Below, piece after piece: positions 10,501-17,792 of a stretch of DNA of 32,278 nt. The position numbers and the translations under genes are program-made. Origin of the DNA: Endotrypanum monterogeii (Eukaryota; Euglenozoa; Kinetoplastea; Trypanosomatida; Trypanosomatidae). The stretch spans positions 166,556 to 198,833 of the forward strand of contig CM007329.1 in the NCBI GenBank assembly GCA_000333855.2, in the 5' to 3' direction. The number at the start of each line of letters is the position of its first letter. Positions within the stretch are counted from its first letter, which is position 1. The notes beneath the pieces were generated by a model, which saw only the letters and a list, made by a program, of their open reading frames with translations, did no database searches and was not told the DNA's origin.

Positions 10501-13500
10501 GTGAACGCCCACGTCAGCAATCACCACTGCACGCCGATCCAGTGGCCCCCAACGCATCGGATGCGGTGACAACAGTGTCAACACCGCTCTGTTTGTGTCT
10601 AACAAATACATCGGTCGTATACAAGTGCTTCGCCGAAGCACACAAGTGCCTCACCGCCTTTGGGCAACTCCTTGCGCAACTCGTGGACGCGCAGTTGGCA
10701 CCGTCGGTGGCTACGGCAGACAAGGAACAGGTCCTGCGCCGTTGTCGCACCTGCTTCCTGGTGCTGCACCCACACCTTCTCCACTGCGAGCAGCTTTCCC
10801 TGCGCCACCTCCGCTACGAGGAGGACCTACTGCCGGTGATCATGAAGGCGACTGGCTATTGGGTGCAGGTTAGTTGTGTCTTGGGGCTGACTGAGGAACG
10901 CGACGCCTACTTGGGAGCGCTTGTCGACGGGCTTCGAGCACAAGACACGGTGATGGATTATCTAGTTTCTCTGGCGCCACTGAACACCTCAGGCATGTCG
11001 GACACAACTTCCCCAACAACAACAGCTTTGCTGGAAACACTCGTTGCCCTTCACAACGAGTGTGCGGCGACTGACGTCGTTGTGCCGGGATCCGTTGCCG
11101 CCTCCCTGCGCAATCCCAGCGACGCCTGCAACACCGTGTTACAAGGAGCAACGGTCAGTGCAACAAGTATTCGCCGATATGCTCTGAACGTTTCCAGCTG
11201 GGGCATCGGATGGCTGCTGCGCCGGGATCGGACAACCACCGCCACCTCGAGACTTGGAAACGAAACGACGACGACGACACCGCGTGCTGCCAGCAAAGTA
11301 ACGGGAGTCGTTACGGTGATCCCCTCCGACTCGCAAGTGACCACTATCTCCTCAAACAAACGAGGCTTCACCTCTGTACGGTCATCAATAAATATGTCCG
11401 CATGTCTGGACAGGTCGCCTGTCACAGCAGCAGCGTCGCATGGTGACGAGCCGCAGCCGGTGTCTTCGGCAATCCCGTCGCCTCTCATATCACGCGGTTG
11501 GCAATCTCCAGTCGTGCAGCAGGCCGTCATCCTCTCGGTGTGTCGGCTACAGCACAAAGTCTCCATCATGAAAACGCTTCACACCATCGCCACAACACTA
11601 GGGCCACATCTGAAGACTGGTTGGACCTTGCTCGCACGTGGCCTCGTCATGACGGAGCCCCTACTACACACACGGAAGCGGCTGCTGTCGTGGATAGATG
11701 AAGCCGCCGAAGAACAGGAGTATCACACGCAGTTGCTGAGTGACTCCCTGCACCTGCGTGACGCGTTGCGCTGTCTCTGTCTCCATAACACATCCCACCT
11801 GCCCTACGATCCCTTTGAAATCTTTTTCGCGCAGCTCGTGAAGGAAACGGCGGAATTGACGGCAGCAGCACCGTCACAAACACAAGACGGCGCAGCATCA
11901 GCCGTCAACGACAGGGTCCATCAACTTCCTCGACACGACCCTCAGGGAGCTGGGGATCAGTGGGTGCTCACCTCAGAGTGCTTGAGCCTCTCGCTACTCG
12001 CCATGCTTCCCTTCATAGGGCTCCGGTACACGGAGGCGGCCATCGGCACACCAACAGAGAACACCGCAAGTGGAAGTGAACCAACCCATCGCCCAGGTGT
12101 TCAAGCGATTCAGCTGCAGCATCAGCGCACAGGTGCTCTCGCCCGGGCGCTGCGTCTGTGGGAGCAGGAGACAAAACTCTGCAGCTACCTGACGGATCAT
12201 AATCGAGTGACAGAGTGGGGCACGGCCATGCTGACAAACATGAGGCTACACAAGGAGGCACTCCTGGCGGCAGTGGTGTCGAACGCCGCCGAGGCATCTA
12301 CAACGGGCCCCAACAGTGGACCGCCTCACAGCAGCCTCGCACAAGAAACAGGCAACATGGAACTGGTGCTGTCCACCATTGTGAGTCACATCTCAGTCGT
12401 AGCCGTACAGCTTTGTCGATCAGCGTCGCGGCGTCGAGTCAGAGCGGTGGTCAGCACCGGCACTGCAGGCAGTGGACCATTGGGTGATGCCAGCAGTGCA
12501 ACGAGCCGGACGTCCCCCAGCGCCGCGGTGCCGTCCTCCTTCCAGGCCATGCAGTGCGCTGACCTGGTGCTCACCTCTGGTCCCTTCGCCATGGCGCCGC
12601 TCACACAGACTGCGAATGCGATTTTCTCCGCCCCCGGGCCTTCTCTGGCTTCGAATACAGAGAAGGGCTCGCTCGGTGGTGTCGACGGTGACTCCCTGAC
12701 GCCTCTCCTGCCTTTTGTGCAGCAGAAATCTGTCCAAACAACGTCGGCACTGCTCGCTGCTGTGCATTGGTCTGCGCAGGGGATCGCGCATTATACCGCC
12801 CTCGACGAAAGCATTAGTAGCACTGCAACATCTCCATCCATTGCCGCCCCCTTGAAGCTCGACCCGCTGGAGCGATTGTTGGCGAGTCCCTTTGCGCTCC
12901 TCGATCGCATCTACCTCCAGTGGCAAGGGCAGTACGCCGGATCGCGAAGCGGGGGTGGAGATGGTGGCGTACACGACAGGCGATCAGAAACGCCCGACGC
13001 TGAACATGCGCCGCCGCCGCAGAGTCTGGGTACGTATGCAGCATCCACATTTGTCACTGACGTCGTTTTGCAGATGTTGGCCACAGCAGCCTCCGCTGTG
13101 CTGATGGACGTCGTCAAGATGGTACAGTCCTATGGCGAAGACATCGAGGGCGCCGCCTGGGAACATATTCTGTCTCTACTTCAACGCACGACCATAACAA
13201 ACACCACCGCTTCCTCCGCCATCGCCACGACTATGGAAGCGACCACCGAGCATGGTGACGTCGCAGTGAGCAACAGTGTCAGCCTTCGCGTGGCACCAAG
13301 CACCCAGGGACACCACAACGCTGCCGGTGCCACCACCCTCAGCAGCCAATCAGTCGAATCACTCAACATGGCATTTCGAGCACTGGAGAGTATCCAACAC
13401 AATCATATTCCTCGCCTAAGCACGGAAGGACTGTATTGCCTCATCGAGTGCGTTGGTTCCTTCACGGTGCACCGCATCGACAGCGGAGCTTCTGGAGAAC

Positions 13501-16500
13501 GTAAACTGCATACCAACCTGAGCGCTGTGCAGCTGCTATGGTCCATCGCTGACTATCTCGCCACCTTTGGCAGCGGAGTCACTGAGAGTCTTGAGATCTG
13601 CAACAATGCGGACGACGTCACCTCATGCAAGGCGAGCGCTGCGAACATCACGGCCGCTGGCAGCGCGGATACGTATTCTGGGGAGACCTCTGGATCGCCG
13701 CAGCGATATTCCGAGAGCTCCTCTGTCACCCGGCAACAGCAAGACCGCCTCTGGTGCTCTCTCCTCACGCAATTACGTAATGGTTGTCTCGATGATCGAC
13801 AGGAGGTGCGCCAATCGGCGCTGCAGACGTTCTTTGCCCTTGTACAGACGTATGGCTGGCGCTTCTCCGCGGCTTGCTGGAGATGTGTGCTTGAGGATGT
13901 CTTGGTGCAAATAATAGAAGTCGTTGCGGTGGCAACAGATATGTGCGCAACGCCTTCGCCCATGGCGTCGCCATCCGCGCCATGTGAAAGCGGTGGAACA
14001 GTTGTGACCGCCGCGATGGGGGAAAGGTGTGTGCAGGACACGACAACACACCGTATCCTTCGCAGTTTTGTAGACCACCCGGAACAGCTGGAGCAGGTGC
14101 GGATTTCTCTATTCAACGCAGGGAGTCGTTTGTTTGTGACGCACATGGCTCACATGCACGCGCCGACCGCCACGGCAGTGCTGGAACTCTTCCTGCGGCT
14201 GTGTGGCGACGTCTGCCTTGTTGTACGAGGGACCTCCGGAGAACACACCGCCATGGCCGCCGTACACGCCCTACACGGCCTCCTTGTCGAGATGCCAGGG
14301 TGCGGGCTACCCGCGCATGCGGTAGATCTCGCCTGGGGTGCCCTGGAGCGTCTGATCCTGCGCGGCGGAAACTATGGCAGTGCGAAGGAGTCGCGTGCGT
14401 GCTTGATGAACGGCACACCATCCGCGCCGTTCGCCCACACTGAAACAAAGCAGTGCACCATACCGGTTGTGGCGGCAACGGTAGCTGCTATTTGCGACAG
14501 CTTTCGCCTCCAGCGCCTCACGGCGGCGGAGGCGGAGGCGGAGGCGGGGGCAGCGACTCCGTGTTCTCCGGCCAGCACCATGTCGGTCTCATCCGCAGGC
14601 AATGGGGAGCACAGCCCGAGAGGTATCCGCTCGTACCTCGCCCACTGGAGTGGTGGCGGGTCGCCTGAAATACGCGACCCCCAGATCCCCACCTCAGGCG
14701 CATACCCGCGATACGGTGGCACCGCGTCGTCTGATCAGTACTTCACACGTCTTCTTTGCCTCCTAGAAGCAACCACGCGCTGCTCGACGGTTGTGACGTC
14801 GTACTACTTTCCCAGCAAGGCACAATCCACGCTACTTGAGGGTGTGACAGCGTTGTGGCCAACATTGTCCAGTCGCGAGGCACGGATGATGTGGTTCGAG
14901 GTGCTCGTGCCTGCTTTTCCGTCGGCGACGCAATTGCAGAGTTTTACTTTGCAAGAACTAAGTGCATCAACCTCCATAACAGAGGTACTCGCCACTGGTG
15001 CGGCAGCAGCAGCCACGACGACGACGAGCGCGGTGATACCCCTCGACTCGGTGATGCCGCCCGGGTCTCATCCGGGCTATCTTAGCGCTGTAATGGACAC
15101 AATGCGCACCTTGATGGTGCATCACTTGGGCAAGAACGCCCATTACACGAAGAACGCAGAGGTCGACGAGCTGTCGCCAGCCCCTGCATCAGCCAACGCA
15201 TCTGCGATGAGAAGTGACACACCGGCACCTTCGGAGGAAGATCGTGTGCGAGTGCTCTTCATGGCCCCAAGCATCGTGAAAGTAACCGGCACATTATTGC
15301 TTTTGCATCTCGCCTCTGCTGAGACTCTCTCAGCGGCGCCGCGATCGGGTAGTCTACCCTTCACCCTTCCCGCACTGTTCCTGCAAGACTGCTTCGACCT
15401 GATGCAGTATACGCTCTGGGAAGCAGTGCTAGCACGCTCCCCACCGCGGTCATCACCGCTGTCGCTTCCTGGCCCCCCGCACAGATGTGTTTCGTCCAGC
15501 ACTGCGGCTGCTGCACAGTGCCGCCGGGACGGAGTCGCCGCCCTAAGCAGAGTGTTCGAGATGCTTCTCACTAGTACCTCCACACTAGTGCGGCACTTGG
15601 ATGCAGTAGCAGCACACAAAAAAACGACATCGACGCACGGCTCCGCCACAGCGCCAACGACAACGGTGGTACCACCACACGTCACGGCAGCGTTACAGCT
15701 GCTTGACCTGCTTGTCGACACCCTTGGTGAAGTTGTTCACATTGCGATGGAGCAGTACGAGGATGTGGTGTGCGCAACGGCAGCGATCACGGTCTTGTCG
15801 ATCGCCTCCACTGCAGAGGGCATGGCACTGGCACGAGTGGCGCGGCGGAGTGTGTTGCTGTTGCAGCACTGGGCCTGCGCGGTCGCTGGCGCGCCTTCAC
15901 CCCGCCTACCATCCAAGTCGGTCACCGCGATGATGCACCACCACAATCACACCCGCAGCAGCAGTGACGTTCCCGACACCGCAACCTCTGCTGCAACAGG
16001 CATCACCTCCCTTCACCCTATGAATTCTCCCTGTGCACACGCCAGCCCCACCGCGGACATCGCCACTGCCGCCTCACCGGCAACCACCTCGCACAGCCAA
16101 CTACAGGACGTGGCACGAGCATCTATGAAACTGCGCGACAAAGCGACGGTGACGCAATTCCTATCCAACCCCGATGATCCTAGTGCCGGTGCGCTACTCG
16201 TCGAAACGCTTCGTGACATGCTAAATATGGTGCAGCACGGCTCACAAGTGGGTTCTGGCCCTGGCGGCGGTGCGGCGAGGCAACACTTACGCGCCATGAT
16301 CCCAGAGCTTCTTCAGCTCGTCGCGTGGAGTAGCTTGGAGCCGACCCGCTCCGCTGCGGCGATCAGGCGGGAGCGAGATATTCATGAGATGTTGGCGAAG
16401 CTACTGACGATAGCTGTAGGCGAGCAGCAGAATCAGGTTTTGTGGCATCCTGTTCCACGCGGACAGCTTGATAGCCGCCAAGTCGACCACGTATACGCCT

Positions 16501-16541
16501 CCAATTCGGATCGGGAGAACGATGACGCGCCGATCATATGA
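7548..16541 (+). CDS. MON2: MON2-like Golgi/endosome trafficking protein
   Basis: This 2997-residue protein is recognised as a divergent MON2 homologue. MON2/Ysl2 is a large HEAT-repeat protein related to BIG/GBF Arf exchange factors but without a Sec7 domain; it acts with Dop1 and Neo1 in endosome-to-Golgi traffic. The evidence is strongest in the C-terminal MON2 region: IPRLSTEGLYCLIECVGSF (from 1954), LLWSIADYL (1996-2004) and LWCSLLTQLRNGCLDDRQEV followed by RQSALQTFF (from 2068). These keep the order and spacing of the family pattern 'IP..L....GSF, LLW.I.DY, LW..L...L...C.D.R..VR.SA.QT'. The N-terminal helices (about 55-105, then 190-235) would match the DCB region. It is far longer than the human protein (about 1,700 residues) because of Ser/Thr/Ala/Gly-rich inserts, including a glycine run near 465 and an A/E repeat near 2325-2335. 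The ATG at 7548 is 2 nt from the splice AG; the ATG at 7683 (residue 46) is an alternative. Confidence 0.8.
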   Translation: MASFWWPLQQLSSTPGAAGSSSDGALALTHLESPRDPSGPTTGAAMRKDNTATAVDARRLAQAAFHTSLENLLVESTKHHTLVPLRDAIQSTRQLQYDSVSLFDTLCIACLLLAERCAGEVATATRRNQSSSHPCTNPTPDMGGLWSPLNGGTATSTTGNNSEVSHNAASVADAVGPPTTGAHALHYRYHPSSRVLLLQSIGDIGKLIALALLPVTPQVGQRVAHLVRELAFQCASVSPGQDLTSAPQPRTRSAQAQSLSKTNTPLLLFSAQHSHVSTPQDKELPPKPIDPPLGSSMLPPLTPTATSSVAPTAQPVRDDQVLLRLLQLVASTISSCRLGNSALADLCSVLLLLFRGAEPQSMLEATCEATLAHHIHTVLSALHDSGSRGDDTATTNASDEKSGQCKSPSGLLTTPTFTAQLQGVAFIKDICRLIMGARTRWLHISPHPSVTAASDGATGSGHRGGGGGGTYGSKRNAAAHHKGGMQSSMAGVTLSVAAAEADASRQWGQQQQRLSDVHSLASSFMNESLAPQLLPIDSRWSPQTATAGATGASEACGYDEEEEMPSLYSTQSEMLRCTDPTAVPERLRLFLVRTITQLVKEQAKAPTGPVVATVAAAASVHSPLYAQCLNDCFSSVALWGLHEMDITVSMQPLPTLFVEIWQQPSRPFRAPRCSLEMFMCTQQLALVSVNTHFRCTTYFTQVLLAAHEQLLRRLCRRRKPDAAQWISRNREMPRNEFISVDKAERWSQAATVVLSLWRKMLTSAPLFWQLMQLRSIQSANSDGIDTDAPAEAAPEDIRAYRSNGLYRASGSQMRPEESQDNPDSEQSTSYTCDGDRTKVFLQQWSKLSHSVSQNQQLPWMVRSCSRESFFTSSQRTRDGSYNCPQEYPSMPPLPGSTNAAAIYEEGDGSGVGDTAIPALVRLVMSVLALTVSHMQPQDVTESAHGKCRGGDWEEAEDTMHEGPLLLKRSPTTSVLSGDATDGVLSERPRQQSPLHADPVAPNASDAVTTVSTPLCLCLTNTSVVYKCFAEAHKCLTAFGQLLAQLVDAQLAPSVATADKEQVLRRCRTCFLVLHPHLLHCEQLSLRHLRYEEDLLPVIMKATGYWVQVSCVLGLTEERDAYLGALVDGLRAQDTVMDYLVSLAPLNTSGMSDTTSPTTTALLETLVALHNECAATDVVVPGSVAASLRNPSDACNTVLQGATVSATSIRRYALNVSSWGIGWLLRRDRTTTATSRLGNETTTTTPRAASKVTGVVTVIPSDSQVTTISSNKRGFTSVRSSINMSACLDRSPVTAAASHGDEPQPVSSAIPSPLISRGWQSPVVQQAVILSVCRLQHKVSIMKTLHTIATTLGPHLKTGWTLLARGLVMTEPLLHTRKRLLSWIDEAAEEQEYHTQLLSDSLHLRDALRCLCLHNTSHLPYDPFEIFFAQLVKETAELTAAAPSQTQDGAASAVNDRVHQLPRHDPQGAGDQWVLTSECLSLSLLAMLPFIGLRYTEAAIGTPTENTASGSEPTHRPGVQAIQLQHQRTGALARALRLWEQETKLCSYLTDHNRVTEWGTAMLTNMRLHKEALLAAVVSNAAEASTTGPNSGPPHSSLAQETGNMELVLSTIVSHISVVAVQLCRSASRRRVRAVVSTGTAGSGPLGDASSATSRTSPSAAVPSSFQAMQCADLVLTSGPFAMAPLTQTANAIFSAPGPSLASNTEKGSLGGVDGDSLTPLLPFVQQKSVQTTSALLAAVHWSAQGIAHYTALDESISSTATSPSIAAPLKLDPLERLLASPFALLDRIYLQWQGQYAGSRSGGGDGGVHDRRSETPDAEHAPPPQSLGTYAASTFVTDVVLQMLATAASAVLMDVVKMVQSYGEDIEGAAWEHILSLLQRTTITNTTASSAIATTMEATTEHGDVAVSNSVSLRVAPSTQGHHNAAGATTLSSQSVESLNMAFRALESIQHNHIPRLSTEGLYCLIECVGSFTVHRIDSGASGERKLHTNLSAVQLLWSIADYLATFGSGVTESLEICNNADDVTSCKASAANITAAGSADTYSGETSGSPQRYSESSSVTRQQQDRLWCSLLTQLRNGCLDDRQEVRQSALQTFFALVQTYGWRFSAACWRCVLEDVLVQIIEVVAVATDMCATPSPMASPSAPCESGGTVVTAAMGERCVQDTTTHRILRSFVDHPEQLEQVRISLFNAGSRLFVTHMAHMHAPTATAVLELFLRLCGDVCLVVRGTSGEHTAMAAVHALHGLLVEMPGCGLPAHAVDLAWGALERLILRGGNYGSAKESRACLMNGTPSAPFAHTETKQCTIPVVAATVAAICDSFRLQRLTAAEAEAEAGAATPCSPASTMSVSSAGNGEHSPRGIRSYLAHWSGGGSPEIRDPQIPTSGAYPRYGGTASSDQYFTRLLCLLEATTRCSTVVTSYYFPSKAQSTLLEGVTALWPTLSSREARMMWFEVLVPAFPSATQLQSFTLQELSASTSITEVLATGAAAAATTTTSAVIPLDSVMPPGSHPGYLSAVMDTMRTLMVHHLGKNAHYTKNAEVDELSPAPASANASAMRSDTPAPSEEDRVRVLFMAPSIVKVTGTLLLLHLASAETLSAAPRSGSLPFTLPALFLQDCFDLMQYTLWEAVLARSPPRSSPLSLPGPPHRCVSSSTAAAAQCRRDGVAALSRVFEMLLTSTSTLVRHLDAVAAHKKTTSTHGSATAPTTTVVPPHVTAALQLLDLLVDTLGEVVHIAMEQYEDVVCATAAITVLSIASTAEGMALARVARRSVLLLQHWACAVAGAPSPRLPSKSVTAMMHHHNHTRSSSDVPDTATSAATGITSLHPMNSPCAHASPTADIATAASPATTSHSQLQDVARASMKLRDKATVTQFLSNPDDPSAGALLVETLRDMLNMVQHGSQVGSGPGGGAARQHLRAMIPELLQLVAWSSLEPTRSAAAIRRERDIHEMLAKLLTIAVGEQQNQVLWHPVPRGQLDSRQVDHVYASNSDRENDDAPII

Positions 16542-16668
16542 GCCTTATTTTAGTACACAGGAGTGCATGCGTTCTTGGGAAGCGAATACCCTCCCTCATC
16601 CCACCCTCGCCCCCACACACACTCCCACCCGTGGTGGTGAGGCTGTTATATATTTTCTGTGCTGTAAG

Positions 16669-16699
<31 letters not shown>

Positions 16700-16837
16700 A
16701 GCTGCGGGGAGACTGAAGGAGAGTAGCGAAGCGAGGAACGGTGTGCGCTTGGCGTGTGTGTATGAGGTGAAGATGCGCACAGGAAGAGAAAAAAGAAGAA
16801 AAAAAAAGGAAAACATTACTTTTTACAACTCACGTTT

Positions 16838-16897
16838 CGATTTTTTTTTTTCCCACTCCCCCCCCCTCCTCCTCCTCCTCCTCCACACACACGCAAG
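16838..16897 (+). promoter_or_regulatory. Orphan pyrimidine tract with AG
   Basis: A T run followed by (CTC)n and C-rich sequence ends at an AG at 16896-16897. It looks like a trans-splice signal, but no plausible reading frame follows before the phosphatase acceptor at 17716. It may serve polyadenylation of the MON2-like transcript, which in trypanosomatids depends on downstream pyrimidine tracts, or a non-coding RNA. Confidence 0.35.
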
Positions 16898-17128
16898 TCC
16901 CCATCTTGACACACATGCACACCCATCACCACCTCCAGTCTCAAGACCTGGTGTGGTTTCATTCTCCCTGTCGGCCCCTTTTTCACGCCATCCCCCCTCC
17001 CACCACCACCACCACCACCACCCTCCGCGGCCACCGCCTTGGGCCTTTTTCTTGCCTATCTCCCTCCCGCCACACACACACACACGCGTTGTGTATCTCT
17101 CAACTCCCCCTCCCCACTACCCCTTTCG

Positions 17129-17162
<34 letters not shown>

Positions 17163-17278
17163 TTATATACTTGAACTAAAACTGGTGATGGATAGCCAAA
17201 GCACGCACACGCATACCTCAAGAACAACCCCTCACCCGCCACACAGCAAAGGCTGCCTGTCACACACGTCAGATCAAC

Positions 17279-17462
17279 ACGAAAAGAGCACCGACGAGAG
17301 GCTTTGTATGGGGTGAAGCTACCCCCCATCCCCCACCCCCCCCACCCCACCCCACACCTNNNNNNNNNNNNNNNNNNNNGATACTACAACGAAACGAAGA
17401 CACGACGAGAGTCGTTGTATGGGTAGGAGACCTACCCACCTACCCCACCCCCACCCCACCCA
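17279..17462. repeat. Imperfect direct repeat flanking the gap
   Basis: The segment before the gap (about 17279-17357) and the one after it (about 17389-17462) share the same order of elements. These are an ACGAAA-type start, the word GACGAGAG, then TTGTATGGG, then a C-rich (CCCAC)n tail. They differ by several small indels and substitutions. This may be a genuine tandem duplication or two noisy copies of the same locus at contig ends. Confidence 0.6.
17360..17379. other. Assembly gap (20 N)
   Basis: Twenty consecutive N bases sit within C-rich repeat DNA. The round length suggests a placeholder, so the true distance is unknown. Confidence 0.99.
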
Positions 17463-17467
17463 CCACT

Positions 17468-17478
17468 TATATATATAT

Positions 17479-17520
<42 letters not shown>
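17468..17520. repeat. (TA)n microsatellite
   Basis: About 50 nt of alternating T and A, with one phase shift in the middle, lie just after the C-rich repeat that flanks the gap. Confidence 0.9.
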
Positions 17521-17523
<3 letters not shown>

Positions 17524-17677
17524 ATCACAAAAGAAAACCTTCCATCTGCTGCAAGTGCCCTGGCAAAAGTGTAAGCTGGTGAACTTAGTGGGGCACCGCT
17601 GTCATTTGGCACCTTTGCAAACATTTGTATATATATATATTTATATTTATATACTTGCCACTCATTGAGGATATACA

Positions 17678-17717
17678 CGCGCCCTTTTTCTCTCCATTTC
17701 TCCCTCCTCCATCTCAG
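17678..17717 (+). promoter_or_regulatory. Predicted spliced-leader acceptor for the phosphatase gene
   Basis: A C/T-rich tract (about 17681-17714) ends at the first AG, 17716-17717. Splicing here leaves a 75-nt 5' UTR before the ATG at 17793. Confidence 0.7.
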
Positions 17718-17792
17718 TCCCACTGTGTATGTGTGTGTGTGTGGAAAGAAAGTAAGGGAGCGAAGGAACGGGAATACCTATCTGCCGCGATA

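Larger units (their letters stand above)
16542..17792. other. Intergenic region MON2-like gene to phosphatase gene
   Basis: No credible gene in 1.25 kb. Contents in order: a GT run (16669-16699); a purine-rich block (16785-16812); a strong pyrimidine tract (16838-16884) with its first AG at 16896-16897; CAC repeats (17000-17024); CT and TA runs (17129-17163); an assembly gap (17360-17379) flanked by an imperfect repeat; a long TA run (17468-17520); and the splice region of the phosphatase gene. The pyrimidine tract at 16838 lies some 900 nt before the next start codon, so it could mark an extra processing site. Confidence 0.6.

Noticed and set aside
16743..17174. 143-codon plus-strand open frame
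   Set aside because: It is a translation of pyrimidine, CAC and TA repeats and opens with a non-ATG codon.
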